Source: Parashewanella sp049608225 | Lineage (GTDB): Bacteria > Pseudomonadota > Gammaproteobacteria > Enterobacterales > Shewanellaceae | Direction of reading: 5' to 3' | DNA length: 57,120 nucleotides | NCBI GenBank assembly: GCA_049608225.1 | Contig: JBMYXI010000014.1 | Location: 1 to 57,120 of the forward strand | Shown here: positions 8,821 through 17,778 of the stretch, piece by piece | Layout of the letters: each line of letters opens with the position of its first letter | Numbering within the stretch: position 1 is the stretch's first letter | Notes under the pieces: generated by a model | The model's database searches: none | What the model was told of the DNA's origin: nothing | Seen by the model: the letters and a program-made list of their open reading frames with translations, nothing else | Position numbers and translations under genes: made by a program

Positions 8821-9069
8821 ATGAGGTATGCAGTAGCGGGGTTTATTCTAGGAATTGCTTTGCCAGTATTTTCTTTATACATAGGACTCCAGTTTTCATC
8901 AGTCTTGGCAAATATACTTTTATTTCCAACCTCAGCGATTGGTTATTTGCTAGGAAAGCCAATTGGAGAAACAACAATGGTGTTTCGTTTAGGCTTGCTT
9001 TTATTTTCTGGTATTTTCTGGTCAGCAATCATTGTCTTGGTTTTTCGTTATAAAACACGTGAAAAGTAA
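8821..9069 (+). CDS. Small two-helix membrane protein, unknown
   Basis: 82 residues. Hydrophobic segments at about residues 4-38 and 55-75 end in a basic tail (FRYKTREK). A strong GGAGGAG at 8806-8812 favours the ATG at 8821 over a TTG two codons upstream. No family recognised. The same frame stays open for about 40 codons after the stop and reads protein-like, so the gene may be a shortened version of a longer one. Confidence 0.5.
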   Translation: MRYAVAGFILGIALPVFSLYIGLQFSSVLANILLFPTSAIGYLLGKPIGETTMVFRLGLLLFSGIFWSAIIVLVFRYKTREK

Positions 9070-9399
9070 TTTGATCTAGACGTTGGCCGAGTTCAGTATC
9101 ACGATTTATTAGGCGCGAGTATTCACGACCACTACGACTCAAACTTTGAGCCTGCACTCATAATACACTTTCATTATCAATTGTATTTCCCTATTAATCA
9201 TTTTAATTATTAGCTGCTCTGTGACTGAGTAGACAGGGCTTGAAAGTTTGAACCAAGGCTCTGAAAAGATCCTAGAATGAATATCTCTTTCTTATGAGAT
9301 TTAATTACTAGTCATTTTTAACTTCATTCATTAAGTTCACTCTATTGTGGCGTTGTCATCAAGAGAACTGGCTCTGTATTTGGTTTTCTGGGGGGCGAA
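9070..9399. other. Intergenic with possible decayed coding tail
   Basis: In the frame of the preceding small gene, directly after its TAA, codons read FDLDVGRVQYHDLLGASIH and on to a second stop near 9214. This could be read-through remnant sequence or chance. The rest is AT-rich and should contain the promoter for the large exported gene at 9400. Confidence 0.35.
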
Positions 9400-12300
9400 A
9401 TGAGAATAAATCTTTGGCTGTGTACTGTAGCAATGTTACAGCTTGTGTCTCCAGCAGGTCAGGCCTTACCCGATCTCTCGGAACCAAATGATGTTATCAG
9501 TACTGATTATGTTTCAAACACCGTCGAAATTCTTAATACTCAAGATAACTCCATTTTACAATGTGAAATTATTTCTGGATTGCTCCAAAACTGCAAATCA
9601 ATGAGTGTTCAGGGCTTGAACTCTCCCTATCGTGGGGTTGCGTTATACCCATGGGGCGAAAGTAAAGGGTGGGTTTATGTCGCTGCTAAAAATAGCAATA
9701 CCATTGTCAGTTACCCCACCAACTCTGAAGGGAGAATAAGCAATAATGTTCAAGTTGCGACTGTGCCATTTCAGCCTCTAGAAGGGGAGGATAGTCGTAT
9801 TATTGATATCCAAGGAATACCTTATCCTTCATTTTCACCAAAATCAAAAAGCAAACCATGGTTTTATCTATCCAAAACCACAGGCGATTCAGACAATCAT
9901 TATGGTCAAGTATTGATCTTACATCCCAATAAATGGACAGCAGGTATTGATTCCTATCATGTTATCAACAACTTAGATTTACCGTTATTTAGGCTAGTAG
10001 GAGCATGGCGATTCACTAACGCGATACCTCTTGTTGGCGCTGGTCATGTTGATGGTGACTTGACTGCGTCACAGTCGCTATTTCCATTTTATAGTCTGTT
10101 GGAGCCTGATAATGGTCTATTGAAGCTCGGAGTAACTTTTGGTGGCAAGGATGCTTCTCTAGGTGTTATATCCCCTGATGCTTTTTCTATCGACATGGTT
10201 GCATATCCATATGCGTCAATAACACCTGATTCATTGGTTTGGATTTCTTATAAAAATCAAAATAAATTCGCAAAATACAGGTATTGGCGCGGTTGGCCTG
10301 AGGCTTTAGATAGTTATCAAGCGTTAAATAATTCACATGTCACCTTTAGAAACATTTTTTACCATCGAGGGGCGAGTGAGGCTTTTGAGTTATTCCATCT
10401 CGCTGCCTTTGCTGATGATAATAAAATTGGTATTTGTCATGGCGGAGGGGATTTTGAGTGTACAGATGCATTTCGTTACCTTGATACCGTATTTTCAATA
10501 AATGGCAGTAATGCAATACCTAAAAAGAGTTTCAGCTCAAACAGCTTGAGTGATCGAGGCAGCGTTACGTTTCGTAATCTGAATTACAGTCCATTGAATG
10601 AGAGTGAAGTTCAACCAATTGATGATATACCAGAAAGCTTAGCTCCAGCATTTAGTGGAAGTTGTCTTGAGCCTAAAAAAGTTGATTTTACCGCAAAAAG
10701 TGATGAGGTAAATGTGGTTGAAGATACTTGTTCTCTTAACTTTGATTTCGGATTGTTAAATAATGCGGAGCCAATTCGAACAAGTTTTGATGCAACCTTT
10801 TCTGTAATAGGTCCTTTTGGTGCTAGACCGACGACCTTTCATTTCAATCTTGATTTACCCATCAGCCAGCCTCACTTTTTATTTGAAAAAAATGGAGAGC
10901 CCTTGACGGATCTTAATTTAATCGCTGGGGATAGTGGCACTATTGATGTTACTTATTTTGATAAAAGTGACGTTCGTAAACCTCCTGAGATTAATTTTTT
11001 AACTAACGGCAATAATAGTGACCTTTTAAGAAGTTATTTTGCAAATACAGGCTGCTTATCTTCACCAAAACCAGAGCTTTCTTCGGGTCAGCATTGTGTT
11101 CTTAGCTATCATATTCCTGTCAATGCCACGGATAATCAAAATTTTCAGCTGCAGTTAGTCAATTCAGACAATATACCTAATCAAGCTGTAAATATCAGTT
11201 TAGCTTCAGCCGCCAGTGTGGTTGCGAATGATCCATATACTAATCATAGTATTAACACGCTTCACCATATAAAATTTGCAAACCTTCAGCCTGATAGTTC
11301 AACAAGGATTCGTTTTACCAATGTTGGCGCGGCAATGTTACGAAATTTCAGCGTTTCATTTGCTCAACTCATTGATTCATTGCCTATATCCTTAACAGGA
11401 AGTTGCACAACGCACCCCAATCTGTCTGCACAAGGGGGGAGTTGCGATTTAACGATTTCGCTAGATGGTGACACAAATGTCCATGGTAAATATCAGTTAC
11501 ATATTTCAGGTGATGGTTATTCTGGCTATGACTTTCCTATCACGATAGGGGCGTTTCCTTTTGATAAAGGAATTGGTGTCAGTAATGGACATACTGGACT
11601 TCTAGGCCCTGTAAGCATTTTTCAAACGGCGCAAGGATATTTAAAAGTTACTAACTATGCTGGTTATCGGTTAAATGATCTCACAGTCACCTTGCCTGAA
11701 CTCAATTTATCACCTCAATCAGCTCAACCGAACAGTAGTATATTCTATGAAGTGACAGATGGAGAGTTTCCAAGCTGTTTTCAAGGCAGTGGTGCGGCTG
11801 GTGCCTATCATACGCAGCTTGATCCGTTAGCCAGTTGTGAAATAGCTTATCGTGTCAATCAAGGGGTTGTAGCTGGGCTGCAAGATGCGATTATTCAATT
11901 TGATTATCAAAGGGAAGGGCAAAATACTCAGCTGAAAGAAGAACAAGCGATTCACCTTACCAACGAAAACGCTGTCGCTATTGATAATAAACAGGGTGGA
12001 AAAGATATTAGCAGCATTGACATCGATGCTTCGCAACCTTCGATGACACTAGCGATTACTAATCACTCGGGTTACTCAATCAATAACTTAATTGTGACTA
12101 CAAACGCAAGTATTAATGAGGTTGTCGATAGTGCGGCATGTCAAAACCAAAGCTTACAGGAAGGGGAATCATGTGATATTCGCTTAACTCTAAAAGATAA
12201 TAATCCGCTGATTGGTAAATATAAGCTCACGATAGATGCTGACAACTTACAGCAGCGTGTGGTTTCTTTTGTGATTAATAAGGCTCGAACCGACAACGTA

Positions 12301-12627
12301 GAAATAGACAATCATGGCATTTATGTGATGAATGTCGATTATACTGGTTATCACCCTAATACCAATGGTCTTGATGATTCTTGTCAATCGGGTGCTTGTT
12401 ACGCTAACACCTCTACTGGGTGGTTTACAAACCCGTTTAGTAAAACTATCACTGGCGTTTCTGGCCGAAACATAACGTTATATATGATGGCAGGAACCTC
12501 TGTAACCTTGAAGTCTTGCAATGGTGGGAAAATTGTTTGTACAGGAACAACCTTTGATCCCCAATGTCGATATTCTGATGATGCAGATGAAGATCCTTGT
12601 TCACAACTGAGTACTCAGCAAAAGTAA
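9400..12627 (+). CDS. Large exported protein with lactonase-like repeats and Cys-paired Ig-like repeats
   Basis: 1075 residues with a signal peptide ending GQA. The N-terminal 300 residues contain propeller-like strands of the type YVSNTVEILNTQDNSILQCEI and WVYVAAKNSNTIVSYP, similar to lactonase/NHL-type repeats. From about residue 620 come three related beta-domains. Each has an R/L-x-x-TN-x-G/S-G-Y strand, a Cys pair (about 666/678, 792/812, 912/922) and a GKYxLxIxxD-type last strand, resembling choice-of-anchor or CARDB-like domains. The C-terminus has several close cysteines. GGGGGG at 9390-9395 supports the start. No membrane anchor is seen, so it is periplasmic, secreted or surface-attached. 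Function unknown. Confidence 0.65.
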   Translation: MRINLWLCTVAMLQLVSPAGQALPDLSEPNDVISTDYVSNTVEILNTQDNSILQCEIISGLLQNCKSMSVQGLNSPYRGVALYPWGESKGWVYVAAKNSNTIVSYPTNSEGRISNNVQVATVPFQPLEGEDSRIIDIQGIPYPSFSPKSKSKPWFYLSKTTGDSDNHYGQVLILHPNKWTAGIDSYHVINNLDLPLFRLVGAWRFTNAIPLVGAGHVDGDLTASQSLFPFYSLLEPDNGLLKLGVTFGGKDASLGVISPDAFSIDMVAYPYASITPDSLVWISYKNQNKFAKYRYWRGWPEALDSYQALNNSHVTFRNIFYHRGASEAFELFHLAAFADDNKIGICHGGGDFECTDAFRYLDTVFSINGSNAIPKKSFSSNSLSDRGSVTFRNLNYSPLNESEVQPIDDIPESLAPAFSGSCLEPKKVDFTAKSDEVNVVEDTCSLNFDFGLLNNAEPIRTSFDATFSVIGPFGARPTTFHFNLDLPISQPHFLFEKNGEPLTDLNLIAGDSGTIDVTYFDKSDVRKPPEINFLTNGNNSDLLRSYFANTGCLSSPKPELSSGQHCVLSYHIPVNATDNQNFQLQLVNSDNIPNQAVNISLASAASVVANDPYTNHSINTLHHIKFANLQPDSSTRIRFTNVGAAMLRNFSVSFAQLIDSLPISLTGSCTTHPNLSAQGGSCDLTISLDGDTNVHGKYQLHISGDGYSGYDFPITIGAFPFDKGIGVSNGHTGLLGPVSIFQTAQGYLKVTNYAGYRLNDLTVTLPELNLSPQSAQPNSSIFYEVTDGEFPSCFQGSGAAGAYHTQLDPLASCEIAYRVNQGVVAGLQDAIIQFDYQREGQNTQLKEEQAIHLTNENAVAIDNKQGGKDISSIDIDASQPSMTLAITNHSGYSINNLIVTTNASINEVVDSAACQNQSLQEGESCDIRLTLKDNNPLIGKYKLTIDADNLQQRVVSFVINKARTDNVEIDNHGIYVMNVDYTGYHPNTNGLDDSCQSGACYANTSTGWFTNPFSKTITGVSGRNITLYMMAGTSVTLKSCNGGKIVCTGTTFDPQCRYSDDADEDPCSQLSTQQK

Positions 12628-12863
12628 AGTGACACGCCATTCTGTGTAGTTCCCTTATTATCAGAAACAATCTAACGATTGCTTACTGTGCACGATAGTC
12701 GTTTCGTTTTTCTGTTGTTTCTTATTTCTCTGGCTTGTCAATGTTGTGAACATTCTCTTTTCCCTTTTGGTTTATGAAAGAAGTTTAATTTGTCTAATGA
12801 CGTGAATTCATCTTGTTACGGTACAATTTTTTACTTCCTTTCAAGTATACGGAGTAAGTTGTC

Positions 12864-14315
12864 ATGAAACTGATCCTTTCATTGATTACATCGCTTTATT
12901 TGTTATTTCAGCCGCTTGCTCAGGCAGCACCCTTTAGCGGTTATAACCTTGTCCGAGTTGGCTTTACTCGAAATGCAGATCAAACGCTAACAGTTGATTT
13001 CCCATCTGAAATGGGTTTTTTTAATGTTGATCCAAATACCAATAAAACAGGGATCTATGGTTTATTGATTGAAGATTTTACGACACATAAGCAAATAAAA
13101 ATTACCGCAGACGAGCTCGTTTCTGCACATCAAGACGGCAAACTAGATGCTGATATTTTATTTAATCAAGTTCATAGAAAACTCAGTGATCCTGCGCAAA
13201 CCACCAGAAGGTTAAAAGTAAAGTTTCATAAAATGACGTTCGCTGCAACGTCTGACATGTCTGTTCATGCTGTCCCATTTTTATGTCGGGTATTTTTACT
13301 GAATGAAAACGGTGATGTAGTGAGTGGTATGGCGGATAATGTGACCGAAAACAGTATTCCGGTCGAGTTTTCTGGTGGTAATGGGCAGCCTTTGACGGTT
13401 TATATCGAAAATGGCTTTAAGTTTAACAATGTTGATTTAGGCTTGTACCCAGACAGACAAAGTATTTATTTAAACTTCTATAAATACGACTATCAAGCGA
13501 ATAAAGACAACGACTATAGACGATACAGCTATTATGGACATGGTCTTATTGAAGGCTTACAAGGTATTGCTATCTATGCTAAAGAAGGTGAGTCTAAACC
13601 CGTTTACCAAAAAGATGTGACCTATGACTCTAACTTTATATACAGAGCGCATGATCTTTATATCAGAACGCCACAGTGGTCATCGCTTGGTCATGTAACG
13701 GAAGCTTTTTCGCCTATCGCGTTAAAAATGCCGCAAGCATTTAGATGGCCAGCCCCAGTTTCTGGTTGGTATACCGCTAAGTTAGTTTCAGCCAATGCTG
13801 GTAAGTATGACAATGATAAAGACTTTCAAGTTATCAGCGATAAGGCCGTCATACAGCATACGCCGTTCACTAAGCAAGCACGTGAATTGTTATTCCAAGG
13901 TGAGCCACTTCAAATCAATTATATTTCGAACAGCTATGTTAAAAAGTACATGAACGAGCGTTTTTATGTGGTTAGTAGCATAGATCCACAAGGGCGAATT
14001 AAACTAAAAAAATGGCTACCATATTTTGATAATACAAGTATGACGATGAGTCCAGCTAATTGGAAATATGATCCAAACAAATCTTTTGACTTTAGTAAAG
14101 TTGAAAACGGGGATAATGTTTGGTGGGGCAACCGTGTAAGATGGTTGATTAATTCAAATGGTAAAAGTCAAGTGCAAGAAGGCTATATTGGATATCACGA
14201 TCCTAAAGGTGGTTATGGATTTGTGAAGCCAGATAATGCAGCAGTTTCTTTAAATACTCTACCAAAAGTCGGTAGCTTGATCTTTTTTGAAAATGCGAAA
14301 ACAGTGACGCAGTAA
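12864..14315 (+). CDS. Hypothetical exported protein
   Basis: 483 residues with a signal peptide ending AQA. The body is rich in Tyr, Asn and Asp and looks like an all-beta extracellular protein, with a Tyr-rich segment around residues 205-225. Only one cysteine is visible (CRVFLL). GGAG at 12851-12854 precedes the ATG. It follows the 1075-residue exported protein in the same direction after 236 bases and may be functionally linked. No family recognised. Confidence 0.55.
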   Translation: MKLILSLITSLYLLFQPLAQAAPFSGYNLVRVGFTRNADQTLTVDFPSEMGFFNVDPNTNKTGIYGLLIEDFTTHKQIKITADELVSAHQDGKLDADILFNQVHRKLSDPAQTTRRLKVKFHKMTFAATSDMSVHAVPFLCRVFLLNENGDVVSGMADNVTENSIPVEFSGGNGQPLTVYIENGFKFNNVDLGLYPDRQSIYLNFYKYDYQANKDNDYRRYSYYGHGLIEGLQGIAIYAKEGESKPVYQKDVTYDSNFIYRAHDLYIRTPQWSSLGHVTEAFSPIALKMPQAFRWPAPVSGWYTAKLVSANAGKYDNDKDFQVISDKAVIQHTPFTKQARELLFQGEPLQINYISNSYVKKYMNERFYVVSSIDPQGRIKLKKWLPYFDNTSMTMSPANWKYDPNKSFDFSKVENGDNVWWGNRVRWLINSNGKSQVQEGYIGYHDPKGGYGFVKPDNAAVSLNTLPKVGSLIFFENAKTVTQ

Positions 14316-14325
14316 ACCGTAATGC

Positions 14326-14366
14326 ACACTTGCTAGAGATTGAAAACCTCGCTCTCTAGCAAGTGT
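14326..14366. terminator. 14-bp perfect inverted repeat between convergent genes
   Basis: ACACTTGCTAGAGA (14326-14339) pairs with TCTCTAGCAAGTGT (14353-14366) around a 13-base loop. It follows the 483-residue gene by 10 bases and also lies just past the stop of a small leftward frame (14371-14460). Neither side has a T-run. Confidence 0.6.
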
Positions 14367-14370
14367 AACT

Positions 14371-14460
14371 CTAAAACAAATATCCGTATAAATATCCAGC
14401 TGCTATTGCCATCGTAAGGATTACGGTTAAAAAGGTGATGATCAGTTGTTTTTTGAACAT
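14371..14460 (-). CDS. Possible 29-residue single-helix membrane peptide
   Basis: ATG at 14460 reads leftward as MFKKQLIITFLTVILTM with a further 12 mostly hydrophobic residues, then TAG. This is a basic start followed by one transmembrane helix, and a hairpin follows five bases later. No ribosome binding site is visible and the upstream DNA overlaps a regulator remnant on the other strand. It may therefore be a fragment or chance. Confidence 0.25.
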   Translation of the reverse strand: MFKKQLIITFLTVILTMAIAAGYLYGYLF

Positions 14461-14634
14461 CGATTTTCAACATTATCACATCATATCTCAGGATTTGTTT
14501 CTGCGAGCTTGATAAAACAGCGACGAGAAGGAAGAGTACTGTTCTGCGTTGCTGAATACGACAAGTTAAAGTCTATTATTGCGTTTTTTGAAGATGAGTG
14601 TTGTATTGATGAGGCAAATGCCTCATCAATGTGA
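14431..14634 (+). pseudogene. Remnant of an ArsR-type winged-helix regulator
   Basis: About 67 codons. STLSHHISGFVSASLIKQRREGRVLFC matches the recognition helix and wing of ArsR/SmtB repressors (normally STLSHH-(I/L)-x-x-L-x-x-AGL-V-x-x-RREGR), followed by the usual last helix ending DECC. The N-terminal half and a start codon are missing: a stop lies at 14428-14430 and no ribosome site precedes any start. The family match is clear. Loss of function is inferred from the missing half. Confidence 0.6.
14605..14630. terminator. Hairpin at the end of the ArsR remnant / after rhlE
   Basis: ATTGATGAGGC and GCCTCATCAAT form 11 perfect pairs with an AAAT loop. On the minus strand it lies 35 bases after rhlE, on the plus strand at the end of the regulator remnant. 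The tail is AT-rich but not a pure T-run. Confidence 0.6.
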
Positions 14635-14664
14635 ATAAAATTTAACTTAAGCTCCTGAGGAGTT

Positions 14665-16053
14665 TTAGTTTCTTATTCTGCGTCGAGCGGTGCTTTTTTT
14701 CGCTGGTGTATTCGAGTTTCTTTTGGTCGCAGGTTTTCCATTTTGGCTATTACCCGATGGCTGCTTTCCACCTTGAGTTTTGCCTGACGCTTTATTACTC
14801 GTTGGTTTATGGCCTCTGGAAACGTCACCTGAGCGTTGACCGTTTTGATGATCGGTTTTTGGCTTTTTCGGTTTTTTGATGCGCTTTTTTTTGCCATCTA
14901 ATTGGGTTATAGGTAAGTCATTTTCGGGCTCAAACCCTACTTGAATTTTTCTTTCCAGCAGTTGATTAGTCAAGCGTTCAACGGCTTTTAACTCTTTGAG
15001 TTCGTCAGCACAAACTAATGATATAGCTTGACCTGTTGAACCTGCTCGGCCGGTACGACCAATTCGATGTACGTAATCTTCTGCGACATTGGGTAAATCG
15101 AAATTCACTACTTGTGGCAGTTGATCAATATCTAATCCACGAGCGGCAATATCGGTTGCAACCAGAGCGCGAGTTTTGCCCGCTTTAAAGTCTGCAAGAG
15201 CTTTGATGCGCGCATTTTGGCTTTTGTTACCATGAATAACGCCCGCGAGAACGCCTTTGCTTTCTAAGTGACGTGTTAGGCGATTCGCACCGTGTTTGGT
15301 TTTGGTGAAAATCAATACCTGTTTCCAGTTGTTGGCTTTAATGAGCTTGGTTACTAGTGCGGTTTTTCGACTTTTATCGACAGGGTAAAGCCACTGTTCA
15401 ACACTTTTAGCTGCGGCATTTTCAGGGGTGACTGATATTTCAACGGGATTATTAACTAAGCCTTTGGCAAGTTTACGAATATCGTCTGAAAAGGTGGCAG
15501 AAAATAATAAGTTTTGGCGATTTTTCGGCAGTATTGCAAGAATTTTTTTAATGTCGTGGATAAAGCCCATATCCAACATTCTGTCTGCTTCGTCTAAGAC
15601 TAAAATTTCAAGCTGTTTGAAACTAATGGCGTTTTGATTATAAAGGTCTAATAATCTGCCCGGTGTGGCAATGAGCACATCAACACCTCTGCGCAGCTTC
15701 ATCATTTGCGGATTAATTTTAACGCCGCCGAATACCACAGTTGAACGCAAAGACAGGTTGCTGCTATAGGTTTGCACACTGTCACCCACTTGCGCGGCAA
15801 GTTCTCGGGTTGGGGCTAATATCAGCGCGCGCACTTGGTTAGCTTGAACGCGGCTACCATTAGTTAATCTTTCTAAAATCGGTAGGGTAAAACCTGCTGT
15901 TTTGCCTGTTCCTGTTTGAGCTGCTGCCATAACATCTTTACCTTCGAGTACCGCAGGTATTGCATGGCTTTGGATGGGTGACGGTGTGTCGTAACCTTGT
16001 TTTTTTACAGCTTCAAGGATAGGGGCTGATAATCCCAATGACGCAAAACTCAT
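14665..16053 (-). CDS. rhlE: DEAD-box ATP-dependent RNA helicase RhlE
   Basis: 462 residues. All DEAD-box motifs are present in order: Q motif (GYDTPSPIQ), AQTGTGKT, PTRELA, TPGR, DEAD in VLDEADRMLDMGF, SAT, ATDIAARGLDI and HRIGRTGRAG. A C-terminal tail of about 80 residues is rich in Lys, Arg, Gly, Ser and Asn, typical of RhlE-group helicases that unwind short RNA duplexes in ribosome assembly and cold growth. It appears monocistronic. The RhlE subgroup is favoured over SrmB or DbpA by the start MSFASLGLS and the basic tail. Confidence 0.92.
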   Translation of the reverse strand: MSFASLGLSAPILEAVKKQGYDTPSPIQSHAIPAVLEGKDVMAAAQTGTGKTAGFTLPILERLTNGSRVQANQVRALILAPTRELAAQVGDSVQTYSSNLSLRSTVVFGGVKINPQMMKLRRGVDVLIATPGRLLDLYNQNAISFKQLEILVLDEADRMLDMGFIHDIKKILAILPKNRQNLLFSATFSDDIRKLAKGLVNNPVEISVTPENAAAKSVEQWLYPVDKSRKTALVTKLIKANNWKQVLIFTKTKHGANRLTRHLESKGVLAGVIHGNKSQNARIKALADFKAGKTRALVATDIAARGLDIDQLPQVVNFDLPNVAEDYVHRIGRTGRAGSTGQAISLVCADELKELKAVERLTNQLLERKIQVGFEPENDLPITQLDGKKKRIKKPKKPKTDHQNGQRSGDVSRGHKPTSNKASGKTQGGKQPSGNSQNGKPATKRNSNTPAKKSTARRRIRN

Positions 16054-16161
16054 GAAATTCTCTCTAAATAATTTGTTTCAGGCAGCATTCAGCCTGTTAA
16101 GGCTGAATGGGGGGCAGGAAGCTTACAGGATTTAGCGATAAGGTGCTAATGCCATTTAATA

Positions 16162-17766
16162 TTAAGTTAACTTAAATTGTTTAACGGTTTGATTCACTTT
16201 ATTGACAGAGTTAAGCAATTTTATGCTGCTCTGTTGCAAGGCTTCGCTGCCTTGAGATGTTTGCTCTGCAATCACCACTATGTTACTTAGGTTATCAGTA
16301 ATGCCGTCGGACAGCTGTACCTGCTGTTCACTTTGATGACTGACGGTTTCGCTGGTGGTTTGGATGCTGTCAACCCGCTGTAGTACATCTTCTAATGACG
16401 AAGATAGCTTATCATTATTTAATACACAGTTGCTGGTTCCTTGCTTGCCTAGAGTCATCATTTGTTTAGCTTGCTCAGCCTGCTGCTGGATCAGTTGAAT
16501 GGTGTGATGAATGTCGGTGGTGGATTCTTGAGTTTTCATTGCCAGAGAACGCACTTCATCGGCGACAACAGAGAAACCTCGACCAGCATCTCCTGCTCTT
16601 GCTGCTTCAATTGCTGCATTTAATGCTAATAAATTGGTTTGATCTGCAATAGATTCAATTACTTCAAGTACTTTTCCTATGGCAACACTGGACTCGCTAA
16701 GCGAAAATACTACTTGAGTGGTTTTATCGACATTGTCAGCTAATGCTTCAAGCTCTTGTGTTGCCTCTGTGACTAATTCAGTGCTGCTGCGAGTCCCTGT
16801 CAGAATATTGTTTGCTTGCTCTTTAGCGATGGCAACGCTCTCGTTCACTGTCATTACTGAAGCGGTAACAGAATCCATTGCCTGACTAATGTGGTTGATC
16901 TGCTGCTTTTGACTGAGAGTGCCTTGTTGGGTTTGTTCTGTTATAGATGAAAAGTCATCAAACTGAGCTTGCATGGTTTCAACAGATTGAGCGATTTCTT
17001 GAACAGTTTGATGGATTTTGATGATGAATAAATTAAATTCATGAGATAAGTTACCCATTTCGTCGTTGGCGCCCTCATCTAAGCGTCGGGTTAAATCGCC
17101 GTCACCACGAGTTAATTCAATGACCGCTTGGGTGAGACTTTGAATTGGATTGACGATGCTTTTGGTGATCATCCAAGCCATAACTACAGCGAGCAATACA
17201 ATGATAGTCAACAAGGAAAATGCAGTGGTTAAACTGCTTTTGGTATCTTTTTCAACTTCCATTGCTAAATGATTGGACTCTTTTAAGGTGACTTGAATTA
17301 ACGCTTTTAATTTATGTTCAATATCAGACTTAGTACCAGCAAGAATTCGTCTATCTAACAAATTAGTTTGACTGTTCCCAGCTAAGTGGTGACTGATCTG
17401 CGCAGTCCATTCAGCTGTTAAGCGTTTCACTTCCATTGCTTGTTTTTTCGATACCATTTCGATGCTGTTATCGATAGCAATTTGAATTTTTTGATTAAAC
17501 TGCTGTTTAAAGTGATTAATTTTTTGCTGCACATCTTGAGGCGCGACAGGTTCGGTCATTGCCAGCACCTTGTCAGCATACATTTCAAAGGCTAAAAACT
17601 CTTCCCAAGCTGCGTGACTGCCGTCTATGGCTTTTAGTGGCTGATTAAAGGCAAATACGGTTTGTTGGCCTTGCCACTCCAATTGTTTAATTAAAAACAC
17701 GCTTAATACAGAAAAGAGTAAAATCAATCCACCAAAACTTACAATAACTTTATTTTTAATTTTCAT
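16162..17766 (-). CDS. Methyl-accepting chemotaxis protein
   Basis: 534 residues. TM1 is at about residues 8-28, then a helical periplasmic sensor of about 155 residues, TM2 near 185-205, a HAMP domain, and a long cytoplasmic coiled-coil with the hairpin tip AIEAARAGDAGRGFSVVADEVRSLA near residues 385-410. It signals to CheA/CheW. No cytoplasmic PAS domain and no CheR-binding pentapeptide tail are seen. The gene starts 12 bases after the stop of the cytochrome c peroxidase gene and is probably co-transcribed with it, which suggests a ligand linked to peroxide or redox state. That link is inference. Confidence 0.9.
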   Translation of the reverse strand: MKIKNKVIVSFGGLILLFSVLSVFLIKQLEWQGQQTVFAFNQPLKAIDGSHAAWEEFLAFEMYADKVLAMTEPVAPQDVQQKINHFKQQFNQKIQIAIDNSIEMVSKKQAMEVKRLTAEWTAQISHHLAGNSQTNLLDRRILAGTKSDIEHKLKALIQVTLKESNHLAMEVEKDTKSSLTTAFSLLTIIVLLAVVMAWMITKSIVNPIQSLTQAVIELTRGDGDLTRRLDEGANDEMGNLSHEFNLFIIKIHQTVQEIAQSVETMQAQFDDFSSITEQTQQGTLSQKQQINHISQAMDSVTASVMTVNESVAIAKEQANNILTGTRSSTELVTEATQELEALADNVDKTTQVVFSLSESSVAIGKVLEVIESIADQTNLLALNAAIEAARAGDAGRGFSVVADEVRSLAMKTQESTTDIHHTIQLIQQQAEQAKQMMTLGKQGTSNCVLNNDKLSSSLEDVLQRVDSIQTTSETVSHQSEQQVQLSDGITDNLSNIVVIAEQTSQGSEALQQSSIKLLNSVNKVNQTVKQFKLT

Positions 17767-17778
17767 TGTTCAACCTGA

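Noticed and set aside
14673..14897. 74-codon frame inside rhlE
   Set aside because: Shadow of the Lys/Arg-rich RhlE tail in another frame.
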